Shown piece after piece: positions 34,011 through 42,518 of a stretch of DNA of 64,000 nt. Numbering within the stretch: position 1 is the first letter of the stretch; the number at the start of each line of letters is the position of its first letter. The position numbers and the translations under genes were made by a program. The notes beneath the pieces were generated by a model. That model ran no database searches and was not told where the DNA came from. It worked only from the letters and a program-made list of their open reading frames with translations. Source of the stretch: G963668345 sp965226215 (GTDB lineage: Bacteria > Acidobacteriota > Terriglobia > Bryobacterales > UBA6623). Where the stretch lies: assembly GCA_965226215.1 (NCBI GenBank), contig CBDDCH010000002.1, positions 3,224,001 through 3,288,000 on the forward strand, read 5' to 3'.

Positions 34011-35147
34011 ATGGGAAACGGTCAGTCAGGCTTACTTATCATCCTTGTTCTGTTGCTAGTTGTAGCTGGCGTTTTCTGGCCGCGAGCGGGGTTGGCGGCT
34101 CTCGCGCGGAGACAGTGGGCTCGTCGTAGGAGAGAACTATTCGAGGACGCGCTGAAACACATCCTTGCCTGGGAAGGGCGTGCGGAGAATGCGACTCGGG
34201 AGTCGTTGGCGGGGGCTTTGGAAATCTCGCAGCGCCACACGCTGGGGCTGATCACTCGCATGGAAGCCCACGGGTTGGTCCGGACCGTCACCGGGGGCAT
34301 ACGTCTGACTCCCGTTGGCGAAAGATTGGCACTGCACGTTGTGCGAGCGCATCGGCTTTGGGAACGTTACTTGTCGGATGACGCAGGCGTGCCCATCTCT
34401 CGTTTACACCAGGCGGCGGAAAAGGTAGAGCATCATCTCTCGGCCGAAAAACTGGATGCGCTCGAGGCCCACCTAGGGCACCCCCAGCACGATCCTCACG
34501 GGGACCCGATCCCAGCGTCCGACGGCTCTTTTTCGCCGCTTGACGCCGTCTCGCTTGTCGAATGGCCCTCCCACAAGACAGCGCGGATCGTTCACATCGA
34601 GGACGAGCCCGATGTGATTTTTCAACAGATCCTCGCCGCTGAGCTGCGTCCCGGGAAAGCCGTTCGGGTCATGGAGAACAACCCTCAACGTTTGGTTATC
34701 AGCGACGGCGAACAGGAGCATCGGCTGGCGCGCGCGGTGGCGGCTAATATTCAGGTTGTGGCCCCCGCGCCGCATAGCCAGCGCCCGGAAGGGAGCAGAC
34801 GGCTCTCCGAGCTGGCTGAGGGCCAAGCCGGCGAGGTCGTGGAGCTCGATCCCGACTGCCGCGGGTTCAGCCGTCGCCGCCTTCTTGATCTGGGTCTCAC
34901 ACCGCAAGCGCGCGTCTCCGTCGAGCTCAACAACACGTTTGGAGACCCTCGCGGCTACCGCGTTCGTGGAACGATGATCGCTCTGCGTAAGCGGCAAGCC
35001 GATCAGATTTGGGTCAGGCTGATGGACGGGTTTGCTCCAGCGGGGCAAGGCGCTCAATCCGGCCTATCGAAGAAGGCGACTTCCTCGCCCAACCTAGACA
35101 CGACTTCCGAGGCGAATGATTCTTGGAATGGAGGGCCGCGGCCATGA
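34011..35147 (+). CDS. Membrane-anchored DtxR-like and FeoA fusion protein
   Basis: A 378-residue protein with one N-terminal membrane helix (LLIILVLLLVVAGVF, about residues 8-22), a DtxR-type winged-helix and dimerisation region (40-160, with AAEKVEHHLS resembling the metal-site helix), a first SH3-like domain (180-255) and a second, clearer FeoA domain (about 264-345, RRLLDLGLTPQARV). FeoA normally aids FeoB at the membrane. The fusion could link metal sensing to the transporter, but DNA binding by a membrane-tethered protein is untested. Its stop overlaps the feoB G-domain start (ATGA). Confidence 0.83.
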   Translation: MGNGQSGLLIILVLLLVVAGVFWPRAGLAALARRQWARRRRELFEDALKHILAWEGRAENATRESLAGALEISQRHTLGLITRMEAHGLVRTVTGGIRLTPVGERLALHVVRAHRLWERYLSDDAGVPISRLHQAAEKVEHHLSAEKLDALEAHLGHPQHDPHGDPIPASDGSFSPLDAVSLVEWPSHKTARIVHIEDEPDVIFQQILAAELRPGKAVRVMENNPQRLVISDGEQEHRLARAVAANIQVVAPAPHSQRPEGSRRLSELAEGQAGEVVELDPDCRGFSRRRLLDLGLTPQARVSVELNNTFGDPRGYRVRGTMIALRKRQADQIWVRLMDGFAPAGQGAQSGLSKKATSSPNLDTTSEANDSWNGGPRP

Positions 35148-35974
35148 GCGATCCCAACACTTCGCCTTCGGGTTGTGATAGTTGTTCCATGCATGCCCAG
35201 CTGGCCCAAATGGGAGTATCCTTGGGCAATTACGACCACCTGGTTGCGCTAGCCGGCAATCCAAACACCGGCAAGTCCTCCGTATTCAATGCGCTGACGG
35301 GCCTTCGTCAGCACGTTGGGAACTGGACGGGCAAGACGGTTACTCGGGCCGAAGGGGGCTATCGTTTTCAGGATGCGAGCTACAAACTGGTCGACCTTCC
35401 CGGGACTTACTCTCTCCTGTCGGCCTCGCAAGACGAAGAGATCAGCCGCAATTTTTTGCTCTTTGGGCGTCCCGACTGCACTATTGTGGTCGTCGACGCC
35501 ACTGCGTTGGAACGGAATCTCAATTTCGTCTTGCAAGTGCTCGAGATTACCGACAAAGTCGTCGTTTGCGTCAACTTGATGGATGAAGCTGAGCGTAAGG
35601 GGCTAACGGTGGATGTGCGCAGCCTGGCCCGGGACCTCGGCGTACCGGCCGTTCCGACCGTAGCGCGGACAAAAGAGGGCTTGCAAGAACTGGTTCGGAC
35701 TGCCGCCGAGGTAATTGCCGGCGACGTCAGGACGAAGCCTCTGCGCCCTGCCGCCCCCGCGGAGGTGCAGCGCGCTCTAGACGAGCTAGTCCCGATGATC
35801 GTAGAGTTAGCACCGGGCCTGCCCAACGCGCGATGGGTGGCGTTTCGGTTACTGGATGGTGACCATCGCGTCCGCCAGGCGCTGTTAAGCGGCGAACTGC
35901 GGGAGCTCGAACAAGAGCAAAGAGCTCCCGTGGAAGAGTTCAGCCACGTCATCTCGATTGAAGGTTCGCAATGA
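35144..35974 (+). CDS. FeoB G-protein domain, separate subunit
   Basis: A 276-residue protein containing only the cytoplasmic GTPase part of FeoB. G1 is GNPNTGKS (38-45), G3 is DLPG (84-87) and G4 is NLMD (144-147). A cysteine pair CDSC near residues 11-14 precedes the domain. In most bacteria this is the N-terminus of a single FeoB of 700-800 residues; here it ends before the membrane domain. ATG 35144 overlaps the previous stop as ATGA, and the stop overlaps the next start in the same way (35971), so equal translation of the parts is likely. Confidence 0.93.
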   Translation: MSDPNTSPSGCDSCSMHAQLAQMGVSLGNYDHLVALAGNPNTGKSSVFNALTGLRQHVGNWTGKTVTRAEGGYRFQDASYKLVDLPGTYSLLSASQDEEISRNFLLFGRPDCTIVVVDATALERNLNFVLQVLEITDKVVVCVNLMDEAERKGLTVDVRSLARDLGVPAVPTVARTKEGLQELVRTAAEVIAGDVRTKPLRPAAPAEVQRALDELVPMIVELAPGLPNARWVAFRLLDGDHRVRQALLSGELRELEQEQRAPVEEFSHVISIEGSQ

Positions 35975-37365
35975 GCGCCCCGGTTCTGGATGCGAAAGCG
36001 GTTTTGGACCGCAGCGACGAGCTTCGTCGCGAGCTCGGTGAGGATTTCCGGGATCGCGTGGTTACTTCGCTTTACTCCAATGCCCAACAGATCGCTGATC
36101 GGACCGTTCAGGTTGGAGGCGGGCGCAAGTGGGACCTCGACCAGAAAATCGACCGCGTTGTAACGTCGAGGGTTCTAGGCTTGCCATTGATGTTGTTTCT
36201 GTTGGCCGCGGTCTTCTGGGTGACGATCGTCGGAGCGAATGTTCCTTCCGAACTGCTGGCTACGGGATTCTTCTCGTTTGAGGGTAAAGCTGCCGCATGG
36301 TTTAGCTCGCTGGGGGCGCCGTGGTGGCTGACCGGCTTTATTTGGCACGGGGTGTTTCGAGGGTTGGCCTGGGTCGTGAGTGTGATGCTGCCCCCGATGA
36401 TGATCTTTTTCCCGCTTTTTACGATTCTCGAAGACCTGGGCTATTTGCCTCGGGTGGCTTTTAATATGGACTGGCTGTTCCGCAAGGCAGGCGCCCACGG
36501 CAAGCAGGCCCTGTCGATGGCCATGGGATTTGGCTGTAACGCTGCCGGTGTGATCGCCACCCGTGTCATTGACTCCCCCCGCGAGCGTCTGATCGCCATC
36601 CTGACGAACAACTTCGTACCCTGCAATGGGCGTTTCCCGACGTTGATCATGCTGGCTGTAATATTTGTCGCGGCGGCGTTTCCTCCTGCTCTTGCCTCGG
36701 TTGCCGCGGCGGGAGCCGTAGTGGGCGTCGTGCTGGTCGGCATCCTCTTCACTCTGGTGGCCTCGTGGTTGTTGACGCGGACGGTTTTGCAAGGTGAGGC
36801 GTCGGCCTTCACGCTCGAGCTGCCCCCTTACCGAAGGCCCAGCATCCTCCGTATCCTCTACACCTCGCTTATTGACCGCACGATCTTCGTTCTATGGCGC
36901 GCCATCCTGACCGCGGCGCCCGCCGGGGCGGTCATTTGGATACTCGGCAACATCGAATGGAAAGGAATAAACCTGGCTCAGCATTCCGCGAATTTCTTAC
37001 ATCCCCTGGGCGAAGCGATCGGCCTCGACGGGGTCATCCTACTTGCCTATGTAATCGCCATTCCCGCCAACGAGATTGTCGTGCCCACAATGCTCATGGT
37101 TTATATGGGAGTCAGCATGATGAGCGATTTGACCTCCTACGACCTAATTCGCTCGCTGCTCGTGGATCAACATGGCTGGACAATGCTTACCGCCGTGAAT
37201 CTGATGCTTTTCTCGGTCCTTCACAATCCCTGCGCTACGACCATTCTGACGATCTGGAGAGAAACGCGTAGCCGCAAATGGACGGCCATTGGCGCTCTAA
37301 TGCCCCTCGTCTTTGCGTTCCTGGTAACCTTCGCGGTGGCGACTCTCGTGCGTACTTTCGGTTAA
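35971..37365 (+). CDS. FeoB membrane domain, separate subunit
   Basis: A 464-residue membrane protein equivalent to the transport part of FeoB. It contains the first gate motif GFGCNAAGV (186-194), the second NNFVPCNGRFPTL (213-225) and a third cysteine motif HNPCATT (about 412-418); conserved cysteines at 189 and 218 are thought to line the ferrous-iron path. About eight or more helices are visible. Together with the upstream GTPase it should form a split FeoB transporter. Confidence 0.93.
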   Translation: MSAPVLDAKAVLDRSDELRRELGEDFRDRVVTSLYSNAQQIADRTVQVGGGRKWDLDQKIDRVVTSRVLGLPLMLFLLAAVFWVTIVGANVPSELLATGFFSFEGKAAAWFSSLGAPWWLTGFIWHGVFRGLAWVVSVMLPPMMIFFPLFTILEDLGYLPRVAFNMDWLFRKAGAHGKQALSMAMGFGCNAAGVIATRVIDSPRERLIAILTNNFVPCNGRFPTLIMLAVIFVAAAFPPALASVAAAGAVVGVVLVGILFTLVASWLLTRTVLQGEASAFTLELPPYRRPSILRILYTSLIDRTIFVLWRAILTAAPAGAVIWILGNIEWKGINLAQHSANFLHPLGEAIGLDGVILLAYVIAIPANEIVVPTMLMVYMGVSMMSDLTSYDLIRSLLVDQHGWTMLTAVNLMLFSVLHNPCATTILTIWRETRSRKWTAIGALMPLVFAFLVTFAVATLVRTFG

Positions 37366-37520
37366 GCCGGCCGGCGCGGCCGAGTTTCCCGCAAACACGA
37401 GACCTTTTTTGTCGTGGAACCTGCGTCAACTCTTCTTCCCTCCCAAAAACCGATCACGGGGACCGGCCTCCCGAGGGCTACCCGGCTTGGCGAGATATCT
37501 TTTGCTTAGCTTCACAAGCC

Positions 37521-37540
37521 ACTAGCCTGCTTTTCTCACG
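37521..37540. repeat. MITE-like terminal fragment
   Basis: ACTAGCCTGCTTTTCTCACG matches the left terminus of the 185-bp repeat family with two differences. The rest of the element is absent. Confidence 0.55.
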
Positions 37541-37596
37541 ACGTGGGCACCTGTTGTGATTTGCGGAAATGCAATATTATTAGGAAGCGAAACGAT

Positions 37597-37626
37597 TTTA
37601 CTGTTAGCGGACAATCATGTTATAAT
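37597..37626 (+). promoter_or_regulatory. Candidate sigma-70 promoter for response regulator
   Basis: A perfect TATAAT at 37621-37626 with TTTACT at 37597-37602 (18-bp spacing, 4 of 6 to TTGACA) in A/T-rich DNA. It would give a leader of about 200 bases. Confidence 0.5.
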
Positions 37627-37831
37627 TCATTTCCAGTGTCGCCGGTTTTGCGTGGATCGCCAGCAGTTAGGATGGCAGTAACGAATGACATCGGCGATTA
37701 AAGAGCGATTGATCTCGCAACAATTGCCGTGAGTTTTAGCAAACAGTGATCGCAAGGCGTCCGGGGAGCGAAGTGACCGAGTAGTAGGTGGGATGAGCCG
37801 CGTCTTTCGTTGAACCCAACCGGAAAATTCA

Positions 37832-38554
37832 ATGAGCCTTAACGAAGGTCCGTCAAGGATTCTACTGGTCGACGGCGACGAGGGTGCGCGGCGTGTGGTC
37901 GGCTTCATTCTAAGACGGGAGGGCTACGACGTGCTTGTCGAGGCGTCGGGTAAAGAGGCACTGGCGCGGGCAGTCGGTAGCACTCCGGATCTCGTGCTGT
38001 TGGATGCAACACTACCGGATCTTGGTGGCCTGCTGGTGTGTGAGGAATTACGTTCCTGGTACGACGGGCCGGTGATGATGCTTTCTGGGAATGGTGATGA
38101 AGATTTGGTTATTCAGGCCCTGAACAGTGGTGCGGATGATTGTGTGATGAAACCCATTAGGCCGGCAGAGCTGCTGGCGCGGGTGCGGGCGCTTCTTCGC
38201 CGCTACCGTATGGGGTCGCGGCGTCCTGTTGTCATTGAGGTTGGCGATCTGCAAGTGAATCTCGCTAAGCGGCGGGTTTTTCGGAGGGGACACGAGATCC
38301 GGTTTACCCGCACGGAGTTCGACATTCTCGTCTGTTTGGCACAGAACCAAGATCGGGTGGTCACGTCGAAAATGATTCTCGACAAGGTATGGGGGCCCAG
38401 CCACGGGGAATATGTACAGACGCTTCGCGTGCATGTAGGCCACCTTCGGCGAAAGCTTGAACCGAATCCTTCCTCTCCGCGCTACATAATGACCGAGCCA
38501 GGCGTTGGATACCGCTTTGCTGTTCCTTCTCCGGCGGTAGCCATGTCACAGTAA
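37832..38554 (+). CDS. OmpR/PhoB-family response regulator
   Basis: A 240-residue two-domain regulator. The receiver domain (1-120) has acidic pocket residues in LLVDGDEG (D14, D16), phospho-acceptor D58 in LLDATLP, and the lysine in MKPIRP. The C-terminal winged helix (about 138-232) has RFTRTEFDILVCLAQN and VGHLRRKLEPN, typical of OmpR/PhoB/KdpE types. No histidine kinase gene is adjacent, so it is an orphan here and its signal is unknown. Confidence 0.92.
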   Translation: MSLNEGPSRILLVDGDEGARRVVGFILRREGYDVLVEASGKEALARAVGSTPDLVLLDATLPDLGGLLVCEELRSWYDGPVMMLSGNGDEDLVIQALNSGADDCVMKPIRPAELLARVRALLRRYRMGSRRPVVIEVGDLQVNLAKRRVFRRGHEIRFTRTEFDILVCLAQNQDRVVTSKMILDKVWGPSHGEYVQTLRVHVGHLRRKLEPNPSSPRYIMTEPGVGYRFAVPSPAVAMSQ

Positions 38555-38582
38555 CTTGATGCCGCCGACATAGCGGCGGGGG

Positions 38583-38788
38583 CTACTCGCTTTTCTCGCC
38601 ACCTGACGGTCGAAGCACATGATAGGCCCGCCGTTACTTCGTTCGGCTTGCTCGCCGTGCTTAACGCAGCGTTCAGAATGTAGGGGCACGGCATGCCGTG
38701 CCCGAGGTTGCCGAGCGGCGCGCGCTTTGTACTGACGGGCCTCTCACGCACTTCGCCTTGCGACGTGGTGAGAAAAGCGGGCTACTCG
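38583..38788. repeat. 185-bp repeat family, second copy with nested palindrome
   Basis: The reverse complement of this stretch matches 32885-33069 end to end. It is longer because a GGCACGGCATGCCGTGCC palindrome block (38681-38705) lies inside. One end overlaps the stop codon of the peptidase gene (38782-38784). Confidence 0.8.
38681..38705. repeat. Dispersed palindrome GGCACGGCATGCCGTGCC, second copy
   Basis: The palindrome and flanks (atgtagg, cccga) match 14791-14815. It sits inside the larger repeat, so it probably inserted later. Confidence 0.7.
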
Positions 38789-40914
38789 CCCAACAGTTCT
38801 GACTCCAACAACAGACGGACGACGTTCTGAAGAGCTTCCGCGTCAGCTAGGTCGGCGACTTCAACAGCGGAATGCGCGTAGCGAAGCGGCCAGGTGAGCG
38901 GCACGCTGACCGCGCCGTGGGGCAGGAACACCGAGCCGTCGTTGCCCCCGGCGGTGATCCCCCGTTGGAAGAGGATCCCTCGGCGGCGAGCGAGTTGCGC
39001 GACCCGTTCGACGGCTTCGGGGGGGGCGATACCGCTTGTATCAACGGCTCGGATCACGAAGCCCTCGCCAAGCTTGGCGTGCGCGATCCTGGGAGTCTCC
39101 AGCGGCGAATCGGAGGTCACGAAGCTGTCGACGGGGTAGACCCGCGCTGGGGCCGTGTTGCCGGCGAGAAAATGGGCTCCCACGAGACCTACCTCTTCCT
39201 CGACCGTAAACGCAAACCAAACGGGATGCCCGGTTCGAAGTGCCGGTAGGGCTTGTGGGTTCAAAGAAGCCAACACGCTTAGCAGTACGGCGCAGCCGAT
39301 CCGGTCATCGAGGGAGCGAGCAGTCACGCGCTTTCCGAGCAAGGACCGGAACTTCTTGATGACTGTCACGCTCGTGCCTACTTCGATGCCCTGGTCGGCG
39401 GCGTCTTTCATCGAAGCGGCGCCGGTACGGACTCTCGCCCCGCGCTCCAAGATCCCTGGCACGGAACCCCTATTCCCGTGCACCAGCACCGGATGCCAAG
39501 CGAACAGGTTGGGGGACCCTCCTCCCACCGTTTCGACGCTGAGCCGTCCGCGCGAGCCGATGCGAGAGACGCGGAACCCAATCTCGTCCATGTGGGCGAC
39601 AAAGATGGCTTGGGGCGGGCCCGGAGATCCCAGCCGCACGATGAGGTTCCCTTTTTTGTCCACAACCGAGCGGGCGCGAACCCAAGTCGGGAGATGTGCT
39701 TGAACGCGGCTACGAACCATCTGCTCGGACCCGCTTACACCGGGGGTTTCCGCAAGCTCCTTGAGGAGAAGGGCAAACGGTGAGCAGGCCGGCTTATCTT
39801 CGGCTGAGGGTTCTGCTACAACACTGGCTGGAGAAAGGGATTGGCGGAGCGCTTCGGCTGCCGGCGTGGGGGAGACGCCGCACAGGTCGGCAAGTAATCG
39901 AGTCAGAGCGGAGAGCGTGTCTGTTCGCAGCAACTCGACCGGGGTTCCGGCGTTCTCGACGCCGAGCGTCAGAAGCACGCTACGTTCCGGGTTCGGCCAG
40001 ACGTTTTCCGACCCGAATGGCCCGAAAGAGAGTGGCTGAGATCGATTTAGCCTGAGAGCCAAGCCTAGTGCCCGCGCTCTTTCAACAAGTGAGTCGGCCA
40101 GTTGCGAAGTCCATCCTGCCACCGGAGAAACCAGGGAATCGGTGTCTCCGCCGGGCCGAATGACAACAACCCGGTCCGCCGACACTCGCTTCAGCACCCT
40201 GACCAACCCGCGGTTGTAGAAGAACTGCTGCGATACGAATGCCAGAGTGACGGTGCTTTCCGGAGGGCTCGCCCGCATGGCGGCGGCGAGCTGCAAGAGG
40301 ATCGCCGCGCCGGCACGCGACGAGACCCAGGGCGCGGTGACGCTACCGCTGTTGCCGAGAGAGAACAAGCGCTTTTCCAAGGTGACGGGGTCGAGCAAGT
40401 CAATGCCGGCGGCGCCAACGTCCTGTTTGGACGAGGCGCCGACATCGATAAACAACTCCCTGGGATCGACCTGGGCAGAGTAAGGCCGCCGTGATTCAAA
40501 ATGCGCCGACCGCGCGGCGACCACGCCCGGCAGGGTCTTTCCGGCTCGTGTCCTGACGAGCACCGGCTGACCGACGAAGAACTCGTCGAAATCGTAATGA
40601 GGGGCCGGGTCCGCAAGACGATGCACACGTAGGTAGCCTTCCTGGTTGATTCGAGACACCAGGTAGCCGGGTTCGTCGAGGCCGGCGACAAGCAAAGTAT
40701 GCGGCTGTCCCGTCCCGAACGTAGCTGTCAACGAGCCGGTATTGTCAATCTTCTGTTGACCCCCGACTCGCGTGCGTACGTAGTCGAGGGCCTGCTGTTC
40801 ATATCCGGAGACGGCGTTGAGGGCGGCTAGCACCGACAGGTCAGAGCCGTCCGCCGGCCGTAGGAACAAAGATGTAAGAAGCCCGCAGGTGAAGATGCTA
40901 ATAAACTGTTTCAG
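38782..40914 (-). CDS. Tandem M42-family peptidase, first half degenerate
   Basis: About 710 residues with a signal-like N-terminus (LKQFISIFTCGLLTSLFL) and two M42 aminopeptidase units. The C-terminal unit keeps the metal-site pattern: HMDEIGF, DDRIG, EEEVGLVGA and AGGNDGS. In the N-terminal unit the equivalents are GLDEPGY, SRAGA and SQQFFYNRG, so catalytic residues are lost. The family is co-catalytic zinc or cobalt aminopeptidases, usually about 350 residues and cytosolic. No ATG, GTG or TTG lies at the expected start; CTG 40914 is my best guess, and upstream DNA has been replaced by a repeat and an IS3 element. Confidence 0.78.
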   Translation of the reverse strand: MKQFISIFTCGLLTSLFLRPADGSDLSVLAALNAVSGYEQQALDYVRTRVGGQQKIDNTGSLTATFGTGQPHTLLVAGLDEPGYLVSRINQEGYLRVHRLADPAPHYDFDEFFVGQPVLVRTRAGKTLPGVVAARSAHFESRRPYSAQVDPRELFIDVGASSKQDVGAAGIDLLDPVTLEKRLFSLGNSGSVTAPWVSSRAGAAILLQLAAAMRASPPESTVTLAFVSQQFFYNRGLVRVLKRVSADRVVVIRPGGDTDSLVSPVAGWTSQLADSLVERARALGLALRLNRSQPLSFGPFGSENVWPNPERSVLLTLGVENAGTPVELLRTDTLSALTRLLADLCGVSPTPAAEALRQSLSPASVVAEPSAEDKPACSPFALLLKELAETPGVSGSEQMVRSRVQAHLPTWVRARSVVDKKGNLIVRLGSPGPPQAIFVAHMDEIGFRVSRIGSRGRLSVETVGGGSPNLFAWHPVLVHGNRGSVPGILERGARVRTGAASMKDAADQGIEVGTSVTVIKKFRSLLGKRVTARSLDDRIGCAVLLSVLASLNPQALPALRTGHPVWFAFTVEEEVGLVGAHFLAGNTAPARVYPVDSFVTSDSPLETPRIAHAKLGEGFVIRAVDTSGIAPPEAVERVAQLARRRGILFQRGITAGGNDGSVFLPHGAVSVPLTWPLRYAHSAVEVADLADAEALQNVVRLLLESELLGE

Positions 40915-40940
40915 AGAAAACTTTCTGACTGTCCTGGCGA

Positions 40941-40985
40941 TGTGGCGCACGCTTTCTTGCGTGCCGTGTCGCCATTCCTGGCGAC
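40941..40985 (-). repeat. Double stem-loop repeat, copy 4 (inverted)
   Basis: On the minus strand, hairpin one is GTCGCCAGGAATGGCGAC and hairpin two GCACGCAAGAAAGCGTGC, followed by GCCACA. It lies between the peptidase 5' end and the IS3 element. Confidence 0.75.
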
Positions 40986-41041
40986 ACGGCACTGGGGTGA
41001 ACCCCTCCGCTGAGACAATCGGCGGTAGCGACACTCGCCGT

Positions 41042-42115
41042 TCAATGGTTTTCCCTTCTCCCCATAGCCTCTTCTGTTCTAGCATGGTCCTCGGCGGGTG
41101 AAGCGGAGGCGGGCTCTGGTGGAGACCAACCCGCCGAGGAATAGCCGGCCGGAGACTCATCGAAACGATGGTTCGGGGAGCCGGCTGCGGTCGGCTTCTC
41201 GTTCAGCAACCCCTTCCCATCGGATCGATAGATCTCCTGCTGCCTAAAAAAACTCATCGTCGCTCCGGCGCAAGCCGCCTTCGTCCCGGCGGCCCGCTCG
41301 AACTCCTCGGGGGGCCGATAGCCCAGCGCCGAATGCAGACGGCAGCGGTTGTAGTAGCGCTCGATGAAGTCCTCGATGTTCGCGCGCAGGTGATCGAGAT
41401 CCTGATAATCGTTGACGTAGATCTCCTCCCGCTTGAGCGTCTTGATGAAGCTCTCACAACTGGCATTGTCGTAGGGGTTCGCCGGCCGACTCATGCTGGG
41501 GATCGCTTGCTGGCGGCGCAAGCTCCTCACGTAGGCGCCGGAAGCGTACTGCACACCGCGATCGGAGTGATGGACCAGGCCGGGCGGCGGTTGCCGTTCG
41601 GCCATCGCCTGCTCCAGTGCCGCCAGCGGCAAGCGGGCGGCCAGCGTTCTCTCCAGCGCCCAGCCCACCACCTTCCGCGAGTAGGCGTCCAAGACCACGG
41701 CCAGATAAACGAACTCGGCCTTCAGCCGGATGTGGGTGATGTCGGCCACCCACAGCTGATTGATCCCGGTCAGCTTGATGCGGGCGGCTAGGTTGAGGTA
41801 AACCTCCAGCGGATGATCGGCCTCCGTGGTGGCCACGAACGCCCGGGGTTGGACCCCGAGCAACCCGTCCTGGCGCATGATCCGCGCCACGCGCTTGTGG
41901 TTCACCACCATCCCCCGCCGGCGGAGTTCCGCCGCGACCCTGCGGTAGCCATAGCGTCGCCGATGTTCGAGGGCAACCTCCTGGATCGCCGACCGCACTT
42001 CCATGTCTTCTTCCAGCGGCATCTGCTCTTTGAATGACCGATAGAAACCAGCCCGGCTCACTGGGGCCAGCCGGCACATCCGCTCGACACTCAGTCTGCC
42101 TTGCAGCGGCATCAA
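41042..42115 (-). CDS. IS3-family OrfB transposase (integrase core)
   Basis: The catalytic half of an IS3-type transposase. The DDE triad is visible in LWVADITHI, HSDRGVQY and the NASCESFIKTLK helix, with the typical ERYYNRCRLHSALGY near the end. It has no normal start in the linked frame; the in-frame sequence upstream (LWREGVYDQIREL) continues the OrfA frame after a -1 shift, so the protein is made as an OrfAB fusion. The C-terminal tail of about 50 residues after MSFF is unusual and may come from the IS end. Confidence 0.9.
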   Translation of the reverse strand: MMPLQGRLSVERMCRLAPVSRAGFYRSFKEQMPLEEDMEVRSAIQEVALEHRRRYGYRRVAAELRRRGMVVNHKRVARIMRQDGLLGVQPRAFVATTEADHPLEVYLNLAARIKLTGINQLWVADITHIRLKAEFVYLAVVLDAYSRKVVGWALERTLAARLPLAALEQAMAERQPPPGLVHHSDRGVQYASGAYVRSLRRQQAIPSMSRPANPYDNASCESFIKTLKREEIYVNDYQDLDHLRANIEDFIERYYNRCRLHSALGYRPPEEFERAAGTKAACAGATMSFFRQQEIYRSDGKGLLNEKPTAAGSPNHRFDESPAGYSSAGWSPPEPASASPAEDHARTEEAMGRRENH

Positions 42116-42183
42116 CTCCCGGATTTGGTCGTAGACGCCTTCTCGCCACAGCTGCCGCTGCCGTGGCGTCGAGCCTCGATTTT

Positions 42184-42459
42184 TTAGAAGGCGCCTTTGA
42201 AAAAATCCACTTCCAGCGTCTTATCCCCCAACAGACGCTGCAACGCGCGGATCTCCTGGCGCAGTTCCCGCTCGCGGGAGGCGACCGGCGGACCGGGCCC
42301 CTCCTCCGTCGGCTCCATCCGATTTCGCCACCTGTACAGCAGCCCTCGGTGAATCCCCAGCTCCTTCGACAGCGCTGTCACGCTCTGGCAGCTTTTCAGC
42401 CGCTCCAGTGCCATCTTCCGGTATTCTTCGGGAAACTTGTAAACTCGTCTCTTGCCCAC
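42184..42459 (-). CDS. IS3-family OrfA (helix-turn-helix)
   Basis: A 91-residue OrfA with a helix-turn-helix (SVTALSKELGIHRGLLYRWR) and a C-terminal leucine-rich coiled coil ending TLEVDFFKGAF. A T6C run (GATTTTTTC) at the VDFF codons is a good -1 slip site; shifting there continues as QRRLLKNRGSTPRQ into OrfB. OrfA normally binds the IS ends. Confidence 0.88.
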   Translation of the reverse strand: MGKRRVYKFPEEYRKMALERLKSCQSVTALSKELGIHRGLLYRWRNRMEPTEEGPGPPVASRERELRQEIRALQRLLGDKTLEVDFFKGAF

Positions 42460-42518
42460 TCGCAGTTCCTTTCCCGGCTAAAGTGTCGCTATCACGACTG
42501 TCTCATTTTGGGGGTTCA

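Larger units (their letters stand above)
37366..37831. other. Intergenic region with promoter and repeat end
   Basis: A 466-bp gap. It holds an isolated repeat terminus (37521-37540) and a good sigma-70-like promoter (37597-37626). The roughly 200-bp leader to the regulator gene has no recognised riboswitch. Confidence 0.45.
40998..42518 (-). mobile_element. IS3-family insertion sequence
   Basis: A 1521-bp element bounded by long inverted repeats starting TGAACCCC on both ends and sharing TGAGACA and TAGCGACACT (about 38 bp each). It encodes OrfA and OrfB, which need a -1 frameshift. No 3-5-bp target duplication is visible (left flank gggg, right flank ctcc), so it may have arrived by recombination or lost one side. 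Confidence 0.88.

Noticed and set aside
38782..41160. A 792-residue peptidase starting inside the IS3 end
   Set aside because: The first 80 codons are IS3 and dispersed-repeat sequence; the signal peptide begins near 40914.
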